Assembly (NCBI RefSeq): GCF_002140715.2
Contig: NZ_NGLE02000001.1
Span: forward strand, 476,001-540,000
Direction of reading: 5' to 3'
Origin: Enterococcus sp. 4G2_DIV0659
Lineage (GTDB): Bacteria > Bacillota > Bacilli > Lactobacillales > Enterococcaceae
DNA length: 64,000 nucleotides
Numbering within the stretch: the stretch's first letter is position 1; every line of letters starts with the position of its first letter. The notes under the pieces were generated by a model. That model had not been told where the DNA came from and made no database searches. It saw only the letters and a program-made list of their open reading frames with translations. Shown in pieces: positions 22,054 to 30,899 of the stretch. The translations under genes were made by a program, and so were the position numbers.

Positions 22054-22326
22054 TTATTTTCCATCCTTTCGAACATATTTTAATGCCCCACTTGGACAGG
22101 TATCCAGTACACGAATATTTTCGTCTATACTGCCATTATCTGTCATGATCCAAGGACGACGCCCAACTTCAAAAACAGCGGAATTTCCACGAACACAATT
22201 ACCAATATGCGCACAAATATCTTTATTATAATAAATGTCCAATTCTGTCCCTGAATATTTTCGATATCCATTTTCAAGTAAGACTTCCTCTGTTACTTTT
22301 TTCCCATTAATCTGATTGTTGTTCAT
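22054..22326 (-). CDS. YjdI-like 4Fe-4S mono-cluster protein
   Basis: A 90-residue protein of the Fer4_19 family. Cysteines are in I-C-A-H-I-G-N-C-V-R-G and D-T-C-P-S-G-A-L, with a W-I-M-T-D segment between, as in single-cluster ferredoxin-like proteins. The start has GGAGGGAAACAA upstream. It is probably first in a two-gene operon with the GNAT protein. Confidence 0.82.
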   Translation of the reverse strand: MNNNQINGKKVTEEVLLENGYRKYSGTELDIYYNKDICAHIGNCVRGNSAVFEVGRRPWIMTDNGSIDENIRVLDTCPSGALKYVRKDGK

Positions 22327-22420
22327 TTGTTTCCCTCCAAGCCTTTCTAGTATACGTTGATTCTAACCATTAAAAAATATAGATGCAAGTAATCGTTCTT
22401 ACGATTAAAGAGTCACCTGC

Positions 22421-24211
22421 CTAATCGTTTTTCGCCCTCAGTGACGAAAGTATTGATACCGTATCTACAACTTCTTGCAGTACTGCACCAAATAAAGCTG
22501 GTATAACGCCAGTACTAGCGATGATCATGAGAACCGTACAAATGATAATACCAATTAAAACAGATTGTCTAGCGATTTTCATAGTATCTTTAGATATCTT
22601 GATTGCCGTGCTCACTTTTTTCAAATCATCTTTTAAGATCACTGCATCGGCAGATTCACTTGCAGCTGTTGCACCGTGTGCCCCCATTGCAATGCCAATA
22701 TCTGCTACCGTTAAAGACGGCGCATCATTCACACCATCGCCCACCATTAACACTGGTCGTTGAGAGGTCGGGATTTTTTTTAGCACATTGATTTTATCTT
22801 GAGGTAAACAATCAGCATGAACATCCGTAATTCCTACTTTTTGAGCAATGTCATCAGCGATTATCTTATTATCACCTGTCAACATCACCAAATGTGCCAC
22901 ATTCATTTGGCGCAGTTCTTCCATCGTCTCTTTTGCTTCGGGTCGAATACTATCAGTAAATGTAATGTAGCCAAGATATTGGTCGTCCTTAGAAACGTAA
23001 ATAGCCGTTTTATTCACTATTTCTGTTACTCGTTGTGATGAAACAAATGACGATTTGCCAACTTTAATAACGTGTCCATCAATTGTTGCTTTGACACCAG
23101 AACCCGTTACTTCTTCTAAGCTAGAGACTTTTTTAAGATCTTGTTGACTAGTGGCCGCTGCAACGATTGAACGCGCAAGAATGTGACTAGACTCTTGCTC
23201 GGCACTGGCTGCTAGTAGTAATAGTTCTTCCGTTGAACTTTCAGTAACCGGGACAATACTAGCAACAGATAGTTCCCCTTTGGTCAGTGTTCCTGTCTTG
23301 TCAAAAGCAGCGGTTTTTGTATCCGCTAATTTTTCCAACGTAGTCCCTGTTTTAACAACGATGCCATTTCTACTAGATCTGCTCATTCCTGCTACCAAGG
23401 CAATTGGCGCCGCTAAAATCAATGGACAAGGAGACGCAACAACTAAAACCTCAGCAAATCGAGTTGGATCTTTGGAAATAAACCAAGCTACTCCGGCAAT
23501 CACATACGCTGTTATTGTGAAAGGAACAGCGTAACGATCAGCCATTCTCACAAAATTAGCTGGTTGGGTTTCTGATTCTTTGACCAATTTAACGATCATT
23601 TGATATTGGCTATCCGCAGCAGTTTTTTCTGCTTCTATAGTTAACGAGCGATCTCCATTAATCGAACCAGACATTAACAAATCACCTGTTTTTTTACTAA
23701 TAGGTCGAGATTCTCCTGTCAAAGAAGATTCATCCACTGTTGAACTACCATTGATGACTTTTCCATCAACTGGCACAGTTTCTCCTGGTTTAACAACTAA
23801 TTGGTTACCAATAATGATCGTTTCTACTTTGATATCTTGTAGTTCATTATTGACTAACAGATGCGCTTTTTGCGGCGAGTTATCCAGCAATGATTTCAAT
23901 TCTTTATTGGCTCTTTTCGCCGCATAATCTTCTAATGAGTCTCCACCTGTCAGCATAATCAAAATCATTAAACTTGCCCAATATTCACCAACTGCTAACG
24001 TAGCAATAATGGCCGTGATTGCTAAAATATCTACCCCATATTTCCCTGACTTCAACGTTTTGATCATTTCAACCAGCATAGAAAAACTCATCACTGCTCC
24101 TGTTACTAGGATAATTCCGTAGGATAAATTGGATTGATGTAATACAAATTCAAAAAATAAAGCTAAAAATCCAGTTGTAATCGTAATCATCAACTTCGTT
24201 AAATGTTTCAT
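22421..24211 (-). CDS. P1B-type heavy-metal ATPase with SPC motif (possible Fe(II) exporter)
   Basis: A 596-residue membrane ATPase without an N-terminal metal-binding domain. Visible are L-T-G-E-S in the actuator domain, the phosphorylation loop D-K-T-G-T-L-T, and G-D-G-V-N-D. The membrane metal motif is S-P-C-P-L instead of the C-P-C of copper or zinc pumps. SPC is the mark of P1B-4 pumps, including the ferrous iron exporters PfeT and FrvA of Firmicutes. The usual nucleotide-binding H-P is H-I here, and the last helix carries Q-E-V-V-D-T rather than H-E-G-G-T, so it is a divergent member. A Fur-like box lies 82 bases upstream. The ATG is chosen by the AAAGGAG nine bases before it. Confidence 0.8.
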   Translation of the reverse strand: MKHLTKLMITITTGFLALFFEFVLHQSNLSYGIILVTGAVMSFSMLVEMIKTLKSGKYGVDILAITAIIATLAVGEYWASLMILIMLTGGDSLEDYAAKRANKELKSLLDNSPQKAHLLVNNELQDIKVETIIIGNQLVVKPGETVPVDGKVINGSSTVDESSLTGESRPISKKTGDLLMSGSINGDRSLTIEAEKTAADSQYQMIVKLVKESETQPANFVRMADRYAVPFTITAYVIAGVAWFISKDPTRFAEVLVVASPCPLILAAPIALVAGMSRSSRNGIVVKTGTTLEKLADTKTAAFDKTGTLTKGELSVASIVPVTESSTEELLLLAASAEQESSHILARSIVAAATSQQDLKKVSSLEEVTGSGVKATIDGHVIKVGKSSFVSSQRVTEIVNKTAIYVSKDDQYLGYITFTDSIRPEAKETMEELRQMNVAHLVMLTGDNKIIADDIAQKVGITDVHADCLPQDKINVLKKIPTSQRPVLMVGDGVNDAPSLTVADIGIAMGAHGATAASESADAVILKDDLKKVSTAIKISKDTMKIARQSVLIGIIICTVLMIIASTGVIPALFGAVLQEVVDTVSILSSLRAKND

Positions 24212-24226
24212 CTCAAACAACTCCTT

Positions 24227-24247
24227 TTAAACGCTCTTCATATTCAT
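24227..24247 (-). CDS. Six-codon leader ORF before the metal ATPase
   Basis: A mini-frame encoding M-N-M-K-S-V, preceded by a strong AAAGGGGG site seven bases upstream. Its TAA overlaps the ribosome binding site of the ATPase (TAAAAGGAG), an arrangement that suits translational coupling. No database family applies to so short a frame. Confidence 0.35.
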   Translation of the reverse strand: MNMKSV

Positions 24248-24292
24248 AGTTTACCCCCTTTAAATAAAATAAGAAAATCAAACTACTTAAAT

Positions 24293-24311
24293 GAAAATGA
24301 TAGTCATTGCC
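24293..24311. promoter_or_regulatory. Fur-like operator upstream of the metal ATPase
   Basis: The 19-base site GAAAATGATAGTCATTGCC matches the classic Fur consensus at 15 of 19 positions and has the central inverted repeat ATGA-TAG-TCAT. It overlaps a possible -10 (TATCAT on the minus strand). The site suggests iron-responsive control. Confidence 0.55.
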
Positions 24312-24338
24312 TTTTAGGTTAAATTCGATTACTACAAA

Positions 24339-24391
24339 TAAAAAAGCTGGTACATAAGTAATCCGAACGACTGAATACTTTTGCACCAACT
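24339..24391 (-). terminator. Terminator after the second P-type ATPase
   Basis: AGTTGGTGCA pairs with TGTACCAGCT (two G-U pairs), followed on the minus strand by six T. Confidence 0.65.
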
Positions 24392-24402
24392 AAATATTTT
24401 AA

Positions 24403-26871
24403 TTAAATGACACGTTTTTTTTGTTTTTCCATCCTATGTTCTTTTCTCTTTTCAATTTCATGTACCGCTCTACTCATAAACAAGGATATGTAATTGAAAA
24501 TAGAACGGCTACCTAAAATCAATGGAAGATAGAACAAAACATTTCTAGTAAACAAGGACGTTAACATAAAGAAATCTCCAAAGAACACAAAGCAGACAAG
24601 AAACGCTGACAATAAGAGACCTACCATGATTTGTTTTTTCAAATCAAGAGGACGAGCAGCTTTTAATAATACTTGAAAACCAACACATCCAGTTAGCAAA
24701 ACACACATTGTTGACACTTCTTGATGAGATAAATCAAACCAAATACCAGCAAGTTGTAAAACCAAAATATTGAACACAACAGTCAAAGCACCTGGAACCG
24801 AGATTCGTAAAATATTCGTTAAAAAATGGCCTTTGATCCGCTGATAATTGGGTTCCAACGCTAGAATAAAGGATGGAATACCTACAGTTAATGTATTGAT
24901 CGGTGTTAACTGAAGCGGAGCGAATGGATAGGGTAAAAATAAGAAAATAAACGTTACCGCAAGAATCGCAGAATAAATCGTTTTTACCATATACATCGAA
25001 GCCACACGCTCAATGTTATTGATTACTCTGCGCCCTTCATTCAACACTTGAATCATCGAGCTAAAATCAGAATTTAACAATACCACATCCGCTACAGCAC
25101 GAGCAGCATCACTACCACTAGCCATCGCCACACTAACATCTGCTTCTCTTAATGATAAAATATCATTCACACCATCACCTGTCATACAAGTCGTGTGTCC
25201 GTTTTGTTTTAAGGCTTTAATCAATTCTCTTTTTTGGTACGGAGTTACTCGACCAAAAACTGTTGTCTGTTCAACTAATTCATTAAAATCCGTATGCTCA
25301 GAGATACTGCTCATATCAACAAAATTTTCAGCACCTGAAATTCCTGCTTGTTTCGCAATCTGGGCTACGGTTATTGGATTATCCCCAGAAATAACTTTTA
25401 ACGTCACGTCTTGTTTGGCAAAATAGGAGAATGTATCGATTGCATTTTCTCGAATCGTATCGGCGATAATAAAAATAGCTACCGTTTCTTTTTCATTTGG
25501 CAACTGAGCTGTGGTTAGCTCATCCGAAAAATGGACTAAAATCAGGACTCGATCTCCTTGTTCATTATACGGCGCTAATTTTTCTTTTAATGGTTCTGGA
25601 ACGTCCTTATAAATAAATTCAGGTGCTCCCATGACGAAAGAGCCTTTTTCTTCAAATGTGATTCCACTCCATTTCCGCTCTGATGAAAATGGAATACTCT
25701 CTTTTACTTTCCAGGCTGCTTGTTGCAGCGGGAATCTTTCTCTTAAGACTTTTGCTGTTGCGTTTTGGTCAGATAATGCTGCCATCATTTCACCCATCGC
25801 CCGCTCAATCTCACTTGCTGGGAAACCTGCTTGAGGAATCAATTCTTTAAACGTCAAGCTGCCATCTGTGATGGTTCCAGTTTTATCCAGACAAATGGTA
25901 TCTACCCGAGCCAGTGTTTCAATACAAGATAAACGTTGAATCAACGTTTGTTTTCTCGCTAAATTAGCAGCTCCTACTGCAAAAGCAACACTGGTTAAAA
26001 GCATCAAGCCTTCTGGTATCATACTAATCAACGCACCAGAAACCCCTAAAACCGTTTTAGGAAATGAGTGAGTGGATTGATATTGTGTCCAAAAAAGCAA
26101 CAAACCAATCGGAATAATCGCAAAGGTTAAACCTTTAATCAACAGATTTAAAGAGTTCATTAATTCAGATGTTGATTTCTTCTCTGTTTTTGCTTCTTTA
26201 GATAACTTAGAAACAAAATTATCTTCCCCGACCGCCGTGATTTTTACAAATCCTAAGCCCGATGTAATAAAACTACCACTCATGACTTTATCGCCAATTT
26301 CTTTGGTAATCTTATCTGATTCTCCCGTTAATAACGACTCATCCACTTCCAAGCTATCTGATTGAATCACAACCGCATCAGAAGGAACTTGATTTCCTAA
26401 CGTTAAAACCAAGACATCGCCTAAAACAATTTCGTCATGAAAGATTTTTACTAAGTGATCATTTCTTAAAACAGTTACCTCGGTTTTATTCACAATGGAA
26501 AGTTTATCAATGGTTCTTTTGGCATGGATTTCTTGAATGACACCAATCGCTGTATTAATAATAATAATCCAAAAGAATAACGCATTTTTAGGATAACCAA
26601 CTAGAAAAACGGAAACAGCCAAAAATAAGTTGATGAAGTTAAATAAGGTTAAAGAGTTATCTAAAATAATTTGCTTGGTTGTTCTAGATAAATCTTCTAC
26701 TTCTTTATTATATTTCCCTTCATTGTACAATTGCTGTACTTCTTGCTCTGATAAGCCTTTTATATTAGCTGGAATACGTATAGTATCCGTACTTTTTATT
26801 GGTGCTTTTTCATGAGATGTATTGAAAGGTACATCGTCAATTTGTCTTTTCTTTCTAAACCAATTTTTCAT
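24403..26871 (-). CDS. Cation-translocating P-type ATPase (Ca/Mn-type efflux pump family)
   Basis: An 822-residue pump: an N-terminal cytosolic segment, a first membrane pair, the actuator with L-L-T-G-E-S, TM4 with I-P-E-G-L-M, the phosphorylation site C-L-D-K-T-G-T-I-T, and the hinge T-G-D-G-V-N-D. Six C-terminal helices follow. P-E-G-L in TM4 and the absence of C-P-x motifs place it with P2/P3-like cation pumps. The closest described relatives I can think of are streptococcal CaxP/MgtA calcium-manganese exporters, but the ion is not provable here. The ATG at 26871 is preferred to an upstream GTG without a site. It lies behind the metal ATPase on the same strand but is separated from it by a terminator. 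Confidence 0.8.
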   Translation of the reverse strand: MKNWFRKKRQIDDVPFNTSHEKAPIKSTDTIRIPANIKGLSEQEVQQLYNEGKYNKEVEDLSRTTKQIILDNSLTLFNFINLFLAVSVFLVGYPKNALFFWIIIINTAIGVIQEIHAKRTIDKLSIVNKTEVTVLRNDHLVKIFHDEIVLGDVLVLTLGNQVPSDAVVIQSDSLEVDESLLTGESDKITKEIGDKVMSGSFITSGLGFVKITAVGEDNFVSKLSKEAKTEKKSTSELMNSLNLLIKGLTFAIIPIGLLLFWTQYQSTHSFPKTVLGVSGALISMIPEGLMLLTSVAFAVGAANLARKQTLIQRLSCIETLARVDTICLDKTGTITDGSLTFKELIPQAGFPASEIERAMGEMMAALSDQNATAKVLRERFPLQQAAWKVKESIPFSSERKWSGITFEEKGSFVMGAPEFIYKDVPEPLKEKLAPYNEQGDRVLILVHFSDELTTAQLPNEKETVAIFIIADTIRENAIDTFSYFAKQDVTLKVISGDNPITVAQIAKQAGISGAENFVDMSSISEHTDFNELVEQTTVFGRVTPYQKRELIKALKQNGHTTCMTGDGVNDILSLREADVSVAMASGSDAARAVADVVLLNSDFSSMIQVLNEGRRVINNIERVASMYMVKTIYSAILAVTFIFLFLPYPFAPLQLTPINTLTVGIPSFILALEPNYQRIKGHFLTNILRISVPGALTVVFNILVLQLAGIWFDLSHQEVSTMCVLLTGCVGFQVLLKAARPLDLKKQIMVGLLLSAFLVCFVFFGDFFMLTSLFTRNVLFYLPLILGSRSIFNYISLFMSRAVHEIEKRKEHRMEKQKKRVI

Positions 26872-27002
26872 CTGTTTATTCTCTTTCTTTCGCACTAGTT
26901 TAAGTTGATTGTAGAGTATTTTATTGATTATTTTTAAGAACTAAGTCAATTTTACACTTTTTTTAACCATTTTAACAAATTTAAAGCTAGTGAGAACGGT
27001 AT

Positions 27003-27027
27003 TAAAAAAAGACTGAGTGTCAGTCTT
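27003..27027 (-). terminator. Terminator at the distal end of the CRISPR transcript
   Basis: AAGACTGA and TCAGTCTT arms with a 3-base loop are followed on the minus strand by seven T. It lies about 100 bases beyond the last, degenerate repeat in the predicted direction of array transcription. Confidence 0.7.
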
Positions 27028-27123
27028 CATTTTGTACTACAGATAAGATTCTCTTTTAGATGCTGTCTTGATTGCAAAATCAAAGCTTTATATATTAAAA
27101 ATAGGAATCATGGCTAGTGCATA

Positions 27124-27753
27124 TTTCTATTGGTCTCACTCATAAAGAGTGAGACCATCTAGGATAACCACAGGAACCATAAGCGCGGAATTTCAATCCA
27201 CTCACTCATAAAGAGTGAGACGTAGAGGTAAGCGATTATTTAATAAATTTAAGTATATTTCAATCCACTCACTCATAAAGAGTGAGACCAGATCGACAAG
27301 GACCACATAGAGTAGCCTTCGAATTTCAATCCACTCACTCATAAAGAGTGAGACAAAAATACTTGCAATATTATGTGCTAACAAAAGGATTTCAATCCAC
27401 TCACTCATAAAGAGTGAGACAGTCAAAACGACTTACGATATCAGATGCTTCAGGTATTTCAATCCACTCACTCATAAAGAGTGAGACACAACATGCTGCA
27501 AACTGATCGAATTAAGGATAAATTTCAATCCACTCACTCATAAAGAGTGAGACGTAAACACATTGGCGAAATGTATTTATCCATTCATATTTCAATCCAC
27601 TCACTCATAAAGAGTGAGACACAGAGAGGCACTGAAGCACCCCTAAGACACAGAATTTCAATCCACTCACTCATAAAGAGTGAGACACGAGCAAATCGGT
27701 CTCGAACCAGAAGTAGAAGCTATTTCAATCCACTCACTCATAAAGAGTGAGAC
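27124..27753 (-). CRISPR. Type I-C-like CRISPR array, 10 repeats and 9 spacers, no cas genes in window
   Basis: Nine identical 32-base repeats and one degenerate copy. Read on the minus strand, the repeat starts GTCTCACTCTTTATGAG and ends GTGGATTGAAAT, like type I-C repeats. Repeats start at 27124 (degenerate), 27190, 27257, 27323, 27389, 27456, 27522, 27589, 27655 and 27722. Spacers are 34 or 35 bases, and all nine differ. In the copy at 27124 the first 20 or so bases are kept but the GGATTGAAAT end is lost. That marks the distal end, so the leader is on the right and transcription runs on the minus strand. No Cas-like protein is encoded anywhere in the window. The array lies between a P-type ATPase gene and nadE. 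Confidence 0.97.
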
Positions 27754-27939
27754 CGTGAAAAAGCAGGGCTTTCACCCTTAAATACATACTTTTTCACTCA
27801 AAACAGCCTGAAACATTATAAAAGAATGAGAAAAACATTTTTTCCAGCTGATTTTCTTTAAAAATTTGGTGCGGATCTCCTAGTGTTTTTATGTGCACTT
27901 GGGGTTCGCACCAAATAATAAACAATTCTTTTGTAATCT
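27754..27939 (-). promoter_or_regulatory. CRISPR leader region, including nadE terminator-like hairpin
   Basis: 186 AT-rich bases between nadE and the first repeat. An inverted repeat at 27866-27916 has the arms TTTGGTGCG and CGCACCAAA around a 33-base loop. On the minus strand TTTTT follows, so it can act as the nadE terminator. A similar GGTGCG...CGCACC element is, from memory, common in type I-C leaders, so the hairpin may serve spacer acquisition too. A minus-strand promoter is expected between the hairpin and the first repeat but was not resolved. Confidence 0.6.
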
Positions 27940-28767
27940 TTATTTCCAAAAATCATCAAATAGCGATATTGGCATATGTCTTTTATGTTGTGTTTTAAGA
28001 TACCAGTTTTCAATCGTTGTTTTTGCTTTTTCTGATATCTCTTTTCCTTCAACATAATCGTCTATTTCATCATAACTTACGCCAAGTGCGACTTCATCAG
28101 CCACTAAGGGCTTATTATCTTCCAAATCGGCTGTTGGAATTTTCAAATACAATTCCGCCGGCGCTCCTAGTTCTTTTAATAGAGCTTTTCCTTGCCGCTT
28201 ATTTAAGCGGAATAATGGTAGTATATCCGCCCCGCCATCACCATATTTTGTATAAAAACCAGTAATATTTTCTGCTGCATGATCGGTTCCAATCACCGCT
28301 CCTGCTTTTTCACCAGCAATTGCATACTGAACAATCATACGTTGTCGAGCTTTCATATTTCCTTTATTAAAATCATTGATGGAAACATCGGTATCTTTTA
28401 ACGAATTTACACAAGCATCAATAGCAGGTTTAATGTTTACTCGCAACGATATATCCGGTTGAATAAAATCCAACGCTTTTTTGGCATCTGCTTCATCAGC
28501 TTGTTCTCCATAAGGCAGACGAACAGCTATAAATTGGTAGCTATTATCCCCTGTTTCTTGACGCATCTCTTCCATTGTAAGTTGAGCTAGGCGCCCAGCT
28601 AAGCTAGAATCTTGACCACCACTGATTCCTAAAACCAATGTTTTTAAAAAAGGATATTTAGATAAATAGCTTTTCATAAAATCAATACTTTTGCGAATTT
28701 CTTCTTTTGGATCGATTTGGGGCTTTACGCCTAATTCCTGAATAATCGCTTGTTGTAGTGCGTCCAT
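27940..28767 (-). CDS. nadE: Ammonia-dependent NAD synthetase
   Basis: NadE makes NAD from deamido-NAD, ATP and ammonia, the last step of NAD synthesis. The 275-residue length fits the ammonia-only type without a glutaminase domain. The ATP pyrophosphatase loop [10 protein letters not shown], then I-G-T-D-H-A-A-E-N and [11 protein letters not shown], are all visible. Two ATG codons are adjacent; the second, seven bases after GGAGG, is chosen. It follows pncB by 15 bases, so the pair forms a nicotinate-to-NAD salvage operon (NadD would be elsewhere). Confidence 0.95.
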   Translation of the reverse strand: MDALQQAIIQELGVKPQIDPKEEIRKSIDFMKSYLSKYPFLKTLVLGISGGQDSSLAGRLAQLTMEEMRQETGDNSYQFIAVRLPYGEQADEADAKKALDFIQPDISLRVNIKPAIDACVNSLKDTDVSINDFNKGNMKARQRMIVQYAIAGEKAGAVIGTDHAAENITGFYTKYGDGGADILPLFRLNKRQGKALLKELGAPAELYLKIPTADLEDNKPLVADEVALGVSYDEIDDYVEGKEISEKAKTTIENWYLKTQHKRHMPISLFDDFWK

Positions 28768-28782
28768 CATGATTCCTCCAAT

Positions 28783-30255
28783 TTATTTCTCTTCGCTTAA
28801 GGCTTTAACATCTACTCGTACTTTTTCAAGTAAACGCATTTTATGATTCCAACATTCTGTTGATAGATCGACAGGATATTTTTGCGGATTTAAATCACGC
28901 TTATATTCCTCCCACAAAGAATCAAGATTTTCTTTTGCATATTGCTTGATTTCTTCCAATGTAGGAAGCTCATAAACTCGTTTCCCTTCCACAAAAATAT
29001 CTTGTAAGACAGCTCTAGCATTAAAATTTCGAACAGTTTTATTAATAAAGGTGTGTACGGGATGGAACATGTAGATTTCTTCTTGCTCACGAGGGTCTTC
29101 ATCCCACAGTGTAACAAAATCTCCTTCAGATTTTTTATCTGATTTACGAGTGATGCGCCACACTTGCTTTTTCCCTGGTGTAGTCACTTTTTCTGCATTA
29201 CTGGACAATTTGATTGTGTCTTTCATTTGACCATGCTCATCTTCAATCGAGACCAATTTGAACACTGCACCAAGAGCTGGTTGATCGTATGCAGTGATTA
29301 ACTTAGTCCCCACACCCCAAACATCAATTTTTGCTTTTTGCATTTTTAAACTTAAAATCGTATTCTCATCTAAATCATTTGATGCATAAATTTTAGCTTC
29401 TGTGTACCCTGCTTCATCTAATTGTTCACGCACTCGTTTTGAAATATACGCCATGTCGCCACTATCAAGACGAACACCTAAGAAATTGATTTTATCCCCC
29501 ATTTCTTTGGCTACACGAATCGCATTTGGAACACCTGATTTTAACGTATCATACGTATCGACTAAAAAGACACAATCTTTATGTGTTTGTGCATAAGCAT
29601 GAAATGCATCGTAATCATTTCCATAAGATTGAACTAATGAATGGGCATGTGTTCCGCTTACAGGAATACCAAAAATTTTACCCGCACGAACATTACTTGT
29701 CGCATCTGCCCCACCAATATATGCTGCACGAGTGCCCCAAATCGCTGCATCTAATTCTTGCGCTCGCCGTGTCCCAAATTCCATCAACGGATCTTCTCCG
29801 ATTACAGACTTGATACGCGCTGCTTTTGTTGCAATCAGAGTTTGGAAGTTCACCATATTTAAAAGAGCTGTTTCAATCAACTGACACTGAGCAAGCGGTC
29901 CTTCAACTTGGATCAACGGCTCATTATTAAAGACCAAATCCCCTTCTAAAGCAGAACGTACCGTACATTTGAATTCAAATTCTTTTAAGTATGTCAAAAA
30001 ATCTTCTGGATACTGTTCCACTTCTCTAAGGTACGCAATATCGGTTTCTGTAAACGTTAGATTTTCCAAATAGTCAATCAATCGTTCTAAACCAGCAAAT
30101 ATCGCATATCCATGATTAAAAGGCATTTCTCGAAAATAGCATTCAAAAACAGAATGTAAATCCGCTCTACCTAATTTCCAGTAAGTCTGCATCATGTTGA
30201 TTTGATACAAATCCGTATGTAATGTTAAACTATCGTCACTGTAAACTTTCTTCAT
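28783..30255 (-). CDS. pncB: Nicotinate phosphoribosyltransferase
   Basis: PncB converts nicotinate and PRPP to nicotinate mononucleotide. The 490-residue protein shows the start with L-H-T-D-L-Y-Q-I-N-M-M, the phosphohistidine region G-T-H-A-H-S-L-V-Q, and G-V-R-L-D-S-G-D, as in the long Firmicute type. Its ribosome binding site AAAGG is rather distant (about 14 bases). It leads the operon with nadE. Confidence 0.95.
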   Translation of the reverse strand: MKKVYSDDSLTLHTDLYQINMMQTYWKLGRADLHSVFECYFREMPFNHGYAIFAGLERLIDYLENLTFTETDIAYLREVEQYPEDFLTYLKEFEFKCTVRSALEGDLVFNNEPLIQVEGPLAQCQLIETALLNMVNFQTLIATKAARIKSVIGEDPLMEFGTRRAQELDAAIWGTRAAYIGGADATSNVRAGKIFGIPVSGTHAHSLVQSYGNDYDAFHAYAQTHKDCVFLVDTYDTLKSGVPNAIRVAKEMGDKINFLGVRLDSGDMAYISKRVREQLDEAGYTEAKIYASNDLDENTILSLKMQKAKIDVWGVGTKLITAYDQPALGAVFKLVSIEDEHGQMKDTIKLSSNAEKVTTPGKKQVWRITRKSDKKSEGDFVTLWDEDPREQEEIYMFHPVHTFINKTVRNFNARAVLQDIFVEGKRVYELPTLEEIKQYAKENLDSLWEEYKRDLNPQKYPVDLSTECWNHKMRLLEKVRVDVKALSEEK

Positions 30256-30328
30256 CTCACTATGCCATCCTTTACATTTTATAAATAGTTAACCTCTATT
30301 ATAACAAAAAACCAAATTTAACGTTCTT

Positions 30329-30739
30329 TTAAGAAACTTTTTTCTTGAATATAAAAAACTTACTGAAAAAGTAATTTAACACAACCACAGCAACTTGCGT
30401 GATCATTTTTGCCCAAAAATCAGTGATATGCATAATCTCTATCATAATAACCATCATCGCCATATCAATGACAAAAGACAACACCCGATACCAATAAAAA
30501 AGAAGCATCTCCTTAATAAAAGCGCCAAATCCTTCATGCTTACTAGAAAAAACAAAATACTTGTTGGTGAAAAAGGCAAATAAAACCGATAAAAACCAAC
30601 CAATTGTATTGCTTACTTTATAGTCAATTCCTAATAAATCTTTACAAACAAAAAACATGGTTATATTAACAATAGTGGTTGCTACACCGAAAAATAAATA
30701 AGCTAGTACTTCTTTGTATTTTTTATACAAGTCTTTCAA
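30329..30739 (-). CDS. GtrA-family membrane protein
   Basis: A 136-residue protein with four transmembrane helices matching GtrA, with F-F-G-V-A-T-T-I-V-N, N-T-I-G-W-F-L-S-V-L-F-A-F-F-T-N-K-Y-F-V-F and the C-terminal Y-F-F-S-K-F-F-I-F-K. GtrA proteins are thought to flip undecaprenyl-linked sugars for wall or teichoic acid glycosylation. No glycosyltransferase is adjacent. The start codon is TTG, with AAAGGAAG nine bases upstream. Confidence 0.85.
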   Translation of the reverse strand: MKDLYKKYKEVLAYLFFGVATTIVNITMFFVCKDLLGIDYKVSNTIGWFLSVLFAFFTNKYFVFSSKHEGFGAFIKEMLLFYWYRVLSFVIDMAMMVIMIEIMHITDFWAKMITQVAVVVLNYFFSKFFIFKKKVS

Positions 30740-30857
30740 CGATCTTCTTCCTTTCGTTACACTATCTTATTTTATCAAATATAAGATAGAAAACCTACTG
30801 CTTTTCTATTTTTACCAGTCAATAATACAGGAAATTTGTAAAAATGCTCAAAATAAA

Positions 30858-30886
30858 ACTGAAGGAAATCATTCATCGCCTTCAGT
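30858..30886 (-). terminator. Terminator after the DUF1827-like gene
   Basis: The arms ACTGAAGG and CCTTCAGT flank a 13-base loop, with TTTTATTTT on the minus strand. Confidence 0.75.
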
Positions 30887-30899
30887 CCATCGTTTATTA

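Noticed and set aside
27202..27750. Open frames spanning the CRISPR array on both strands
   Set aside because: They arise from the 32-base repeat unit itself and encode repeated peptides such as L-F-M-S-E-W-I-E-I. No ribosome binding site is present, and the array explains the sequence.
27124..27753. Type II-A CRISPR as usual for enterococci
   Set aside because: Repeats are 32 bases with the GGATTGAAAT end, spacers 34-35 bases, and there is no cas9 or tracrRNA; I-C is the better fit.
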